Below are positions 27,064-35,763 of a stretch of 64,000 nt of DNA, piece by piece. Within the stretch, counting starts at the first letter, position 1, and every line of letters begins with the position of its first letter. A model generated the notes under the pieces. The model searched no databases and was not told the DNA's origin. It saw only the letters and a program-made list of their open reading frames with translations. The position numbers and the translations under genes were made by a program. The stretch comes from Barnesiella sp. WM24 (GTDB taxonomy: Bacteria > Bacteroidota > Bacteroidia > Bacteroidales > Muribaculaceae), in the NCBI RefSeq assembly GCF_004570975.1, contig NZ_SPPC01000016.1, positions 1 to 64,000 on the forward strand, written 5' to 3'.

Positions 27064-27852
27064 ATGAAGAAGAGAATTAATATCTATGGTATAGTTGCGG
27101 CTGTGATGCTGCTTGCTGGGGCGTTGATGCCGGCGCGTGTTGCCGCTCTTGACCTCCCCGACGAGGATCTTAATTATATGATAATGTATAAGTGGGGGCT
27201 TGTCAACAAGGATGCGGCGAGCGCGGTGTTGTCGCTGCGTAGTGACGGCAACCATTATTACGCGAAACTGTCAGCGCGCACCCTCCCCTGGGCCGACAAG
27301 ATATTCATGGTGCGCGACACCCTGAAGTCGACCATGCTGCGTGAGGGCTGCCTGCCGGAACTGTACACCAAAATCTCCCATGAAGGCTCGCGCTACGGGC
27401 GCGATGTCGTGCGCTATGAGCGCAATGGCGACGAGGTGACCGGATATGCCGAACGCTGGAAGTCGAAAAACGGCGGCCCTGTCACTACCTCGGAGACGGT
27501 GCTTCATGCCACAGGAAGGACAGTCGACATGCTGTCGGTGTTCTATTATCTACGCACACTCGACTTCGAGTCGATGCGCCCCGGTGAAGTTGTGAGCATG
27601 AATGTGTTTTCGGGAAAGAGCGTGGAGCAGCTTACCGTGCGCTATGACGGGATAGAGGATATCAAACTCGGGAAATACAGGTGGCGCACATTTCACCTGA
27701 GCTTTACGTTCACCCAGAACGGGAAAGTGTCGTCAGACGCGATGGACACATGGATAAGCACCGACGCGACGCGTATCCCCGTCCAGCTTGAGGGACAGTT
27801 GCCGCTCGGCAAGGTGAGAGCCTATTTTACGGGCAGTCCCTCCGCGATATGA
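27064..27852 (+). CDS. DUF3108 domain exported protein
   Basis: A 262-residue protein with a signal peptide (hydrophobic core IVAAVMLLAGALM, cleavage near VAA-LD). It matches the DUF3108 pattern: an initial LNYMIMYKWGLVNKDAASAVL beta block, a central TVDMLSVFYYLRTLDF segment and a closing MDTWISTDATRIPVQLE block. The family is periplasmic and of unknown function, with a lipocalin-like or LolA-like beta fold suspected. It is co-directional with tdk (13 bases apart); the pairing gives no functional hint. Confidence 0.85.
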   Translation: MKKRINIYGIVAAVMLLAGALMPARVAALDLPDEDLNYMIMYKWGLVNKDAASAVLSLRSDGNHYYAKLSARTLPWADKIFMVRDTLKSTMLREGCLPELYTKISHEGSRYGRDVVRYERNGDEVTGYAERWKSKNGGPVTTSETVLHATGRTVDMLSVFYYLRTLDFESMRPGEVVSMNVFSGKSVEQLTVRYDGIEDIKLGKYRWRTFHLSFTFTQNGKVSSDAMDTWISTDATRIPVQLEGQLPLGKVRAYFTGSPSAI

Positions 27853-27939
27853 GCATTTTGTCACGGCATATAGCCTCCAATGTTACCTTTTAAGAGGATT
27901 CTGTAACACAATGTCGGTGATCGAGCCGGGATAGATGTC

Positions 27940-27947
27940 TATCTTTG
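27940..27947 (+). promoter_or_regulatory. -7 promoter element of the GH31-GH97 operon
   Basis: TATCTTTG fits TAnnTTTG and lies 22 bases before the GH31 ATG. A short inverted repeat (TGTTAC near 27880, GTAACA near 27902) is nearby and could be an operator, but it is too short to be sure. Confidence 0.6.
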
Positions 27948-27969
27948 CGGTGAACAATACCATCATGTC

Positions 27970-30348
27970 ATGTTACGGAAATCCTTATATCTTTTATTGT
28001 CGGTAGGCTCGCTGTCGGTGACAGCTGCGGAGAAATTGCCCGAAGTCAGTTTCATCACCCCTTCCATCGCCAGGATAAGATGGACGGTGAACGACAGTCT
28101 GCGGGGAAATGACACAGGGGTCACCGTCTACGGCGATTCATGTTTTACGGTCAATTCCGCGAATGAAGGCGGGAAGGTCGTTTACTCTACCTCAGAGCTG
28201 CTTGTCGAAATGGATAAGAGGACCGGGGCATTGGTGTTTAAAGACCGGGCGGCAGGAAAACTGCTGCTTGCAGAAAATGCCGATACACCACGCAGTGGAG
28301 AGCGGGTTGTCAGTGAGAAAATCGTGTATGACGATGCGTCGGCACGGATGGAAGAGACGGCAAACGGCAAAGTGACAGTCAAGGATGTCGTAAGGCGCGA
28401 CACCGTAGGAGTGTCGACGCGCTACGTCAACAATTTCGCCTTTTCTCCATCCGAAGCCCTTTACGGACTCGGCTCTCACATGGAAGACTATATGGATCTT
28501 AACGGCAAGACGCTTTATCTCACTCAGCATAATCTCAAGGCAACGGTGCCGGTGATTGTCTCGACGGGCGGTTACGGCATCTTGTTTGACGCCGGGTGTG
28601 CGATGAAATTTGACGCCGGGTCGGTCACATATGAGGCGGCAGCCGAAGTTGACTATTATTTCATGAAAGGGGAGCGGCTTGAGGATGTCGTGGCGCAATA
28701 CCGTTATCTTACAGGCGGTGTCTCCATGATGCCACGCTACATATTCGGCTATATACAGTCAAAGGAGCGCTATGTCAGCAGCGACGACCTGCTGTCGACC
28801 CTTGCGGAATACCGCCGGCGTCATGTCCCCGTCGACATGATTGTACAGGACTGGAACTACTGGCCCGAGGGATGGGGCTACATGAAGATGGATTCCCGGT
28901 ATTATCCCGACCCTAAGGCTCTTGCCGATTCAGTCCACTCGATGAATGCCCGGCTTATGGTGAGTATATGGCCCAATCCTCAGTATTGTCCGCAAGAGCG
29001 CGATTTCCGCGAGAAGGGATATATGCTTGAACACTCCGTGTATGACGCGTTTAATCCTGCCGCGCGCAGATATTACTGGAGCTATGCCGACAGGGAGTTC
29101 TTTTCAAGGGGTTTTGACGCGTGGTGGTGTGACAGCAGCGAGCCGCTTGACGGAGACTGGAACCGCATGCCGGAGCCTGTCGACGGCAAGGATTACGGCT
29201 GGGATGACCATGAGCGCCGCTGGCACCTGAACAAGGATATACTTTCCGATGCGCTCGGCATGGAACGCAGCAGCCTTTATTCGCTCTATCACTCCCGGGG
29301 CATATATGAAAACCAGCGTCTTGCAACCGACCGCAAGAGGGTGGTCAATCTTACCCGTTCAAGCTACTCGGGGCAGCAGCGCTACGGCACAATCGTGTGG
29401 AACGGCGACACTCATGCGTCATGGCGGTCGTTCAGGCAGCAGATACCTTCGGGACTGAACTACATGGCTACGGGTAATCCCTACTGGACGGTAGATGTAG
29501 GGTCGTTTTTCACGGCACGTGACGGGCGATGGTTTCGCTGCGGCGATTTTCCTGCCGGGGTGGACGATGACGGATATAAGGAATATTATGTGCGCATGTT
29601 CCAGTGGGCTACATTCCTGCCTGTGCTACGCAGTCACGGCAGTGACACTCCGCGCGAGATATGGCGTTTCGGAGAACCCGGGTCAAAGTATTACGACGCG
29701 ATACTCGGCATGATTGAGCTGCGCTACAGGCTGATACCTTATATATACAGCCTCGCTTTCAGGCAGACACTCGGCGGCTACAGCATTGCGAGGCATCTTG
29801 CATTTGACTTTGCCGATGACGTCAATGTGCGCGATATAAAGGATGAATACATGTTTGGCGACATACTCGTGTGTCCGGTGACCTATCCCGGTGCCGTCTC
29901 CCGTAAGGTGTATCTGCCCGCGCTTGACGGAGGCCGGAAGTGGATTGACTATTTCACCGGTGAGAGCCATGACGGCGGGCGGTGGATTGACTGTGACGCG
30001 CCGCTCGGGCGCATACCTCTTTTTGTGCGCGGTGGCTCGATAATAGCGGGCGGCGACGCGGTGGAGTATGCCGATGCACAGATAGGCGGCGATATAACCG
30101 TTAATGTCTATCCGGGCGCTGATGCGGAATTTATGTTTTATGAAGACGAAGGCGATAATTATAATTTTGAAAAAGGGAGCCGCATGACGGTGGCGATGGC
30201 ATGGAATGACGGGGAGCGCACACTTAAAGTCGGCAGCCGTTGCGGTGAGTATCCCGGTATGCCTTCAGTGAGGACGCTCAGGATTGTAAGTCCTTATGGC
30301 GAGAAGACTGTGGACTATGACGGAACGGAATTGACAATAAGATTATGA
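27970..30348 (+). CDS. Secreted GH31 family glycoside hydrolase
   Basis: A 792-residue exported enzyme with a signal peptide (cleavage near VTA-AEK). An N-terminal beta domain is followed by the GH31 barrel with the FGYIQSKERY entry motif. The likely nucleophile is Asp388 (WWCDSSEP) and the acid/base Asp480 (VWNGDTHASW); a C-terminal beta domain follows. GH31 covers alpha-glucosidases, alpha-xylosidases, sulfoquinovosidases and others. The motif variant WCDSSEP does not let me choose. It overlaps the GH97 gene by ATGA, so both are translated from one mRNA and probably act on the same oligosaccharide. No SusC/SusD genes are adjacent. Confidence 0.92.
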   Translation: MLRKSLYLLLSVGSLSVTAAEKLPEVSFITPSIARIRWTVNDSLRGNDTGVTVYGDSCFTVNSANEGGKVVYSTSELLVEMDKRTGALVFKDRAAGKLLLAENADTPRSGERVVSEKIVYDDASARMEETANGKVTVKDVVRRDTVGVSTRYVNNFAFSPSEALYGLGSHMEDYMDLNGKTLYLTQHNLKATVPVIVSTGGYGILFDAGCAMKFDAGSVTYEAAAEVDYYFMKGERLEDVVAQYRYLTGGVSMMPRYIFGYIQSKERYVSSDDLLSTLAEYRRRHVPVDMIVQDWNYWPEGWGYMKMDSRYYPDPKALADSVHSMNARLMVSIWPNPQYCPQERDFREKGYMLEHSVYDAFNPAARRYYWSYADREFFSRGFDAWWCDSSEPLDGDWNRMPEPVDGKDYGWDDHERRWHLNKDILSDALGMERSSLYSLYHSRGIYENQRLATDRKRVVNLTRSSYSGQQRYGTIVWNGDTHASWRSFRQQIPSGLNYMATGNPYWTVDVGSFFTARDGRWFRCGDFPAGVDDDGYKEYYVRMFQWATFLPVLRSHGSDTPREIWRFGEPGSKYYDAILGMIELRYRLIPYIYSLAFRQTLGGYSIARHLAFDFADDVNVRDIKDEYMFGDILVCPVTYPGAVSRKVYLPALDGGRKWIDYFTGESHDGGRWIDCDAPLGRIPLFVRGGSIIAGGDAVEYADAQIGGDITVNVYPGADAEFMFYEDEGDNYNFEKGSRMTVAMAWNDGERTLKVGSRCGEYPGMPSVRTLRIVSPYGEKTVDYDGTELTIRL

Positions 30349-32114
30349 TAAAAAATATATTGACATCGGTTTTTATTATGTCGGGCGCGGCGTTGTCGGC
30401 GCAGCAGTCGCCGGGCGACAGGATAAGGGTGTCGGCTGAAGGTGATACGGCTCTTGTCGTCACGGGAAATGCCGGCGGCGAGTGGCGGAAGGTGCTGACA
30501 CTCGAATGTGGAAAGATAACCGGCGTAGTTGACAGAGGAATACATGACGTGGACTACACGATGATAACCGGAAAGCGGAAGAGGTGTCATAACCGTTACC
30601 GCGAGTCGGGGTATCTGCTTGAGTCGGGCGATACGGTAAATGTGAGAGTCTCTGACGACGGAGTGGCGTGGAGCGGGTGTCACGGTTACGGGATTGATGT
30701 GGCAGGCTTTTCCCATTCATGGCTAATGAAGTGGACCGACTGTTACGAGGGCTTCTATGAGCGAGACCGAGAAGACCTGTCGGAAGGTATGAGAATCGGC
30801 TATCCGGCACTTTTTGAATATGGTGATAAGGAATTGTTCATGCTCCTGTCGGAATCGGGTGTTGACGAGAATTCTGCAGCATCAAGCCTGTATGCGGTGG
30901 ACGGAGCCGGATTGTTTGACATAAGACCTGACGGGGAAGAGTCGTCGGGGTGGCAGACGGCAATAATCGGCACTCTTCCCGGCGTTGTCGGCTCCACTCT
31001 TGTTAATGACAATGCACAGCCGTCGCGTATTCATGACACCTCATGGATAGCTCCCGGAGTTGCGTCATGGGTCTACTGGGCTTATAATCACGGGTCAAAT
31101 GATTATGATATAATATGCCGCTATGTTGACATGGCATGTGAGATGAATCTGCCTTATGTGTTGATTGATGCGGAGTGGGACGAGATGAAGGATGGTAAAA
31201 GTGTGCTTGACGCAGTCGCCTATGCCCATGAAAAGGGAGTGAAGCCGATGATATGGTATAATTCTTCAATAGGCTGGGTCGACGGGGCTCCGGGTCCGAA
31301 ATTCCGGCTGAATACTCCTGAGGATCGCGAGCGAGAGTTTGCCTGGTGTCAGGTAAACGGCATCGCCGGGGTGAAGATTGACTTTTTTTCCGGCGATGAT
31401 AACCGCAATCTCCGTTACATGACGGAGCTGCTTGAATGTGCCGCGCGTCATAACCTGCTGGTAAACTTCCACGGCGCTACCATACCTCGCGGGCAGCAGC
31501 GCACCTATCCTAATCTTGTAAGCGTGGAGGCTGTATATGGTGCGGAATGGTACAATAATGTACCGACATTCACTGACCGTGCCGCTTCACATAACGCCAC
31601 ATTGCCGTTTACGCGCAATGTCATAGGGTCAATGGACTATACACCGTGTGCGTTTACTGACTCGCAGCATCCTCATGTCACAACCGATGCCCATGAACTT
31701 GCGCTGACCGTGATGTATGAATCGGGAATCCAGCATCTTGCCGACCGTCCTGAAAGTTTTCTGTCACAGCCCGCGGTGATAAGGGATTTTTTGACGGCGC
31801 TACCCACCGCGTGGGATGACACGGTGTTGCTCGGCGGCTATCCCGGAGAATATGCTGTCATCGCGCGTCGCAAGGCTGACTTGTGGTATGTCGCCGGCAT
31901 TAACGGCAGCGACAGCAGGCGTGAGGTCAGGATTGACATGTCGCTGCTGCCTGAGGCAAACGAAGAGGCAGCGGTGCTTATTACCGATTCTGACGGCGGA
32001 TGGAGTGTCTTGTCTGACACCTCTGTGCCGTCGGTTATAAGCCTGCTGCCACGTGGAGGATTTGTGATGACTGTAAGGTCAGGCGTCACTGTGGATGACG
32101 CCTGTGGGCGGTAA
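30345..32114 (+). CDS. Secreted GH97 family glycoside hydrolase, probably retaining type
   Basis: A 589-residue exported protein (signal peptide to about residue 20) with the GH97 layout: an N-terminal beta-supersandwich, a barrel with WVYWAYNHGSNDYDIICRYVDMA and YVLIDAEWDE, and a C-terminal beta sheet. GVKIDFF places an aspartate (Asp346) where retaining GH97 alpha-galactosidases have their nucleophile; inverting SusB-type enzymes use glutamates instead. It is somewhat shorter than many GH97 members (about 650-700), mainly in the N-terminal domain. It starts within the GH31 stop codon. Its stop is one base from the end of the convergent gene at 32116. Confidence 0.88.
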   Translation: MIKNILTSVFIMSGAALSAQQSPGDRIRVSAEGDTALVVTGNAGGEWRKVLTLECGKITGVVDRGIHDVDYTMITGKRKRCHNRYRESGYLLESGDTVNVRVSDDGVAWSGCHGYGIDVAGFSHSWLMKWTDCYEGFYERDREDLSEGMRIGYPALFEYGDKELFMLLSESGVDENSAASSLYAVDGAGLFDIRPDGEESSGWQTAIIGTLPGVVGSTLVNDNAQPSRIHDTSWIAPGVASWVYWAYNHGSNDYDIICRYVDMACEMNLPYVLIDAEWDEMKDGKSVLDAVAYAHEKGVKPMIWYNSSIGWVDGAPGPKFRLNTPEDREREFAWCQVNGIAGVKIDFFSGDDNRNLRYMTELLECAARHNLLVNFHGATIPRGQQRTYPNLVSVEAVYGAEWYNNVPTFTDRAASHNATLPFTRNVIGSMDYTPCAFTDSQHPHVTTDAHELALTVMYESGIQHLADRPESFLSQPAVIRDFLTALPTAWDDTVLLGGYPGEYAVIARRKADLWYVAGINGSDSRREVRIDMSLLPEANEEAAVLITDSDGGWSVLSDTSVPSVISLLPRGGFVMTVRSGVTVDDACGR

Positions 32115-32115
32115 T

Positions 32116-32745
32116 TTATTTGATGTCGCGACGGAAGTGGAGTTTTGCTTCCGGTGACTGTGTCTCAAAAGAGAGCATGTCGCCGTCCTTGCTTACCTCT
32201 ATATCTTCAATGACGGTATAGCGTGACAAGTCGTCGGCTATCACCCCGGTAAGGTCGCGTTTCCACGTATCGACATATTTTAGTGCGAGAGAGTCAAGAT
32301 GAACCTGTGGCACGACTGTCGCCGCCGGCTGGGTGAATGTTATCTTGCCCGGGTCGATGTCGACATTGAGTTTTGAGAGGTCGAGAGCGAGAAGGAGGTC
32401 GTCGTCATCGTCGATGTCGTAGTGCCAGGTGCCGTCGACTGAAGCCTTTGCCTCGAGCTTCACCTCGTAGGGCTGACCGGCTGAGAGGGAGTCGGCGTCA
32501 ATAGAGCGGGTCACGTTTATAACGCTTTGCAGATTTACCGCTCCGCCGTTTTTTTGCAGATTGTCGATGAAGTCGATTGTCACAAGTGATGATGCCGAAG
32601 ATGCACCCGGTATCTGAGCCGTGATGTTGACCGGGTTTATGGCTGTCCATGTGCCGATGAATTTAGCGTGATTACTACAATAAGTCATAGTTGCCGCAAC
32701 GCCTATTGCAAGTGAGCCGAGAAGTACAGAAATAGATTTTGACAT
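32116..32745 (-). CDS. Exported beta-rich protein of unknown function
   Basis: A 209-residue protein with a signal-like N-terminus (SISVLLGSLAIGVAATMTYCS); Cys23 may be a weak lipobox. The rest shows repeated beta strands, an acidic run (DIDDDDDLLLALD) and a mid-region rich in Val/Ile/Asp. The opening FIGTWTAINPVNIT recalls lipocalin-like domains that begin with a G-x-W motif, but I cannot assign a family. It is convergent with the GH97 gene with a one-base gap and has no partner on its own strand. Confidence 0.6.
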   Translation of the reverse strand: MSKSISVLLGSLAIGVAATMTYCSNHAKFIGTWTAINPVNITAQIPGASSASSLVTIDFIDNLQKNGGAVNLQSVINVTRSIDADSLSAGQPYEVKLEAKASVDGTWHYDIDDDDDLLLALDLSKLNVDIDPGKITFTQPAATVVPQVHLDSLALKYVDTWKRDLTGVIADDLSRYTVIEDIEVSKDGDMLSFETQSPEAKLHFRRDIK

Positions 32746-32911
32746 AATTGTAAATGTTAATTTAATGTTAATAACAATAGCGTGTGCAATTAGTTCAGTC
32801 TCAACGGGATTTTCACCGGAGGTGGATTTGTGCCGGGTGTCAGACAGTCGGTCAAGAAAAGTTTTTGCAGGTAAAGTGGCGTAAGTGGGCTGTTATGTCG
32901 TATTTTATTAG

Positions 32912-32919
32912 TAACTTTG
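32912..32919 (+). promoter_or_regulatory. -7 promoter element of gltX
   Basis: TAACTTTG fits TAnnTTTG and lies 28 bases before the gltX start. A -33 element was not evident. Confidence 0.6.
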
Positions 32920-32947
32920 CGGCACTTTTTAACAATTAGTCATTAAG

Positions 32948-34474
32948 ATGGATCGTAAAGTCAGAGTAAGGTTTGCCCCGTCACCTACGGGCCCGCTGCA
33001 TATAGGCGGAGTGCGCACAGCGTTATATAATTATCTATTTGCCCGCAAACATGGCGGCGACATGATACTGCGTATCGAGGATACCGACTCCCATCGTTTT
33101 GTGCCGGGAGCTGAGGATTATATCAACGAGGCGCTTGCGTGGCTCGGAATCGGCATCGACGAAGGTGTCAGGGAAGGCGGCGCTTACGGACCTTACAAGC
33201 AGAGCGAGCGACGCGACATATATCGCGAGCATGTCAAGATGCTGCTTGACGCAGGAAAAGCCTATATCGCCTTTGACACTCCCGCCGAGCTTGAGGCTAA
33301 GCGCGGGGAGATTGCCAACTTTCAGTATGACGCCTCGACGCGTGATTCAATGCGCAACTCGCTGTCACTTCCCGCCGAAGAGGTGAAACGCCTTATCGAC
33401 GAGGGAGCCCAGTATGTAGTGAGGTTCAAGATTGAGCCGGGCATCGACGTGGTTGTCAACGACCTTCTTCGCGGTGAGGTGAAGATAAACTCTTCCGTTC
33501 TTGATGACAAGGTGCTCTATAAGAGTTCCGACGACCTGCCCACCTATCATCTTGCCAATATCGTCGACGACCATCTGATGGAGGTGTCACATGTGATACG
33601 CGGCGAGGAGTGGCTTCCGTCGGCTCCGCTCCACGTGCTGCTCTATGAGGCGTTTGGCTGGAGCGACACGGCGCCTTCGTTTGTGCATCTGCCGTTGCTG
33701 CTGAAGCCCGACGGAAAGGGCAAGCTCAGCAAGCGTGACGGCGACAGGCTTGGTTTCCCGGTATTCCCGCTTGAGTGGCATCCGGAAGGCGGCGAAGTGT
33801 CGTCGGGCTATCGTGAATCGGGTTATCTGCCCGAGGCGGTTGTCAATTTCCTTGCACTTCTCGGCTGGAATCCCGGCGATGACAGCGAGATAATGTCGAT
33901 GGATGAACTTATTGAAAAATTTGACTTCGGACATTGCTCAAAGTCAGGCGCGAAATTTGACTTTGAAAAGGGACGCTGGTTTAACCACGAGTATCTTCAG
34001 AAACTTCCCGATGAGCGTCTTGCCGCTCTGTTCAAGCCGGTGCTTGAAGCTAATGGCGTGAATCCCGCCGACTTTTCCGACGAATATATAGCCGCCGCCA
34101 CAGGAATGGTAAAAGGTCGTATATATTTTGTCAAGGATCTCTGGGATCAGGCAAAATTCTTCTTCAAGGCTCCCGACGCCTACAATCCCAAGGATGTAAA
34201 GAAGCGCTGGAGCGAAGACACTCCGCGCATCATGGGCGAACTTGTCGAAGTGCTTGCCGCAATGGACGATTTCAGCAGCAAGGCGGCTGAGCCGGTGGTG
34301 CTTGACTGGATTGCCTCAAAGGGCTATCATCTCGGAAACGTGATGAACGCGTTCCGCCTGACGGTAGTCGGAGAGTGCAAGGGCCCCCATATGTTTGACA
34401 TAACAGAGCTGCTCGGCAAGGATGAGACTATAAGCCGCATCAAGAAAGGCGTCGAGTCTATCAAACCAGAATAA
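32948..34474 (+). CDS. gltX: Glutamyl-tRNA synthetase
   Basis: A class I aminoacyl-tRNA synthetase attaching glutamate to tRNA-Glu; cytoplasmic. The 508 residues are full length, with the HIGH-type motif in [18 protein letters not shown] (near residue 17) and the KMSKS-type motif in [12 protein letters not shown]. An insertion around residues 270-300 ([21 protein letters not shown]) is typical of Bacteroidetes enzymes. It is the first gene of gltX-waaA-murF/alr, with a 37-base gap to waaA. Confidence 0.97.
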   Translation: MDRKVRVRFAPSPTGPLHIGGVRTALYNYLFARKHGGDMILRIEDTDSHRFVPGAEDYINEALAWLGIGIDEGVREGGAYGPYKQSERRDIYREHVKMLLDAGKAYIAFDTPAELEAKRGEIANFQYDASTRDSMRNSLSLPAEEVKRLIDEGAQYVVRFKIEPGIDVVVNDLLRGEVKINSSVLDDKVLYKSSDDLPTYHLANIVDDHLMEVSHVIRGEEWLPSAPLHVLLYEAFGWSDTAPSFVHLPLLLKPDGKGKLSKRDGDRLGFPVFPLEWHPEGGEVSSGYRESGYLPEAVVNFLALLGWNPGDDSEIMSMDELIEKFDFGHCSKSGAKFDFEKGRWFNHEYLQKLPDERLAALFKPVLEANGVNPADFSDEYIAAATGMVKGRIYFVKDLWDQAKFFFKAPDAYNPKDVKKRWSEDTPRIMGELVEVLAAMDDFSSKAAEPVVLDWIASKGYHLGNVMNAFRLTVVGECKGPHMFDITELLGKDETISRIKKGVESIKPE

Positions 34475-34511
34475 AGCAAGTATCTCGACGACAGGTCATC
34501 ATTTTTCCGGC

Positions 34512-35762
34512 ATGAATCCTCTGTATAATTTTGCAATACGTGCATTTGGCACAGGAATAAAAATTGCCGCCTTACGCGACGAAAAAGTAAAAAAACTCCG
34601 TGACGGACAGCGTGACTCGCTTGATTATCTGCGAGCCACGCTGAAGCCGGGGAAGCGTTATATATGGTTTCATGCGGCGTCATCGGGTGAGTTTGAACAG
34701 GGACGCCCTATGATAGAGATGATCAAGCGCAATCATCCTGACGCTCTGATATTGCTTACCTTTTTCTCTCCGTCGGGCTATGAGGTGAAAAAGAATTTCC
34801 CGCTTGCCGATGCCGTGTGCTACCTTCCGCTTGACACTCCGCGTAACGTGAGGCGTTTTCTTGATCTGGTGAATCCGTCGCTCGCCGTGTTTATAAAGTA
34901 TGAGTTCTGGGGCAACTATCTTCAGGAGCTCCGGCGTCGCGGAATACCTACATTTATCATCTCCGCGATATTTCGTCCGACACAAGTGTTTTTTAAACCG
35001 TGGGGCGGCTTGATGAGGTCGATGCTAAAATGCTATACAAAAATATTTGTACAGGATGAGCCGTCAAGGGCGCTGCTTGCCGGAATCGGCATTAATAATG
35101 TCTCGGTCGCAGGCGACACCCGCTTTGACCGTGTCACTGACATCATGAAGGGAGTCAGGGAGATTCCGGAGATAAAGGCGATGAAAGACAGCGGTGGCGT
35201 GATTATGATTGCCGGAAGCTCCTGGGGACCCGATGAGGAGAGGTTGATTCCATATTTCAACTCTCACCCTGAATTGAAGCTGATAATTGCCCCCCATGAG
35301 GTGACGCCTGAACGCGTCGCGGCGATAGAGTCGGCTGTCAGCCGGAAGGTGTGCCGCCTGTCTGCGATGACCGTGGATGACGCTGCTGATGCCGATTGCG
35401 TGATAGTGGACTGCTACGGCAAGCTGTCGAGCATCTACACTTACGGTGACATAGGCTATATAGGCGGAGGATTCGGTGTCGGCATACATAATATAAATGA
35501 GGCGGCGGTCTACGGAATGCCTGTGATATTCGGTCCGAATTACCATAAATTCAAGGAAGCAAAGGAGATGATTGCAGAGGGAGGCGCTTTTACCTACCGC
35601 AGCGAACAGGAGTTTGCCGCGATAATGGACGGACTGTTCTCTGACAGCGGCTCTCTTGCAAAGGCGGGTAAAATCGCCGCCGACTACGTAAAACACAATC
35701 TGGGTGCGACGGCTTGTATATATGCCGATATTGACAAAGTCATCACCCGTAACAGCGATTAA
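34512..35762 (+). CDS. waaA: 3-deoxy-D-manno-octulosonic acid transferase
   Basis: Transfers Kdo from CMP-Kdo to lipid A precursor at the cytoplasmic face of the inner membrane. The 416-residue GT30 enzyme has an amphipathic N-terminus (LYNFAIRAFGTG), the HAASSGEFEQGRP block with the catalytic-region glutamate, and KYEFWGNYLQEL. The C-terminal nucleotide-sugar domain carries GSSWGPDEE and GGGFGVGIHNINEAAVYG. It lies between gltX and the MurF-Alr gene, whose ATG is one base past this stop, so LPS core and peptidoglycan precursor synthesis are expressed together. Confidence 0.95.
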   Translation: MNPLYNFAIRAFGTGIKIAALRDEKVKKLRDGQRDSLDYLRATLKPGKRYIWFHAASSGEFEQGRPMIEMIKRNHPDALILLTFFSPSGYEVKKNFPLADAVCYLPLDTPRNVRRFLDLVNPSLAVFIKYEFWGNYLQELRRRGIPTFIISAIFRPTQVFFKPWGGLMRSMLKCYTKIFVQDEPSRALLAGIGINNVSVAGDTRFDRVTDIMKGVREIPEIKAMKDSGGVIMIAGSSWGPDEERLIPYFNSHPELKLIIAPHEVTPERVAAIESAVSRKVCRLSAMTVDDAADADCVIVDCYGKLSSIYTYGDIGYIGGGFGVGIHNINEAAVYGMPVIFGPNYHKFKEAKEMIAEGGAFTYRSEQEFAAIMDGLFSDSGSLAKAGKIAADYVKHNLGATACIYADIDKVITRNSD

Positions 35763-35763
35763 A

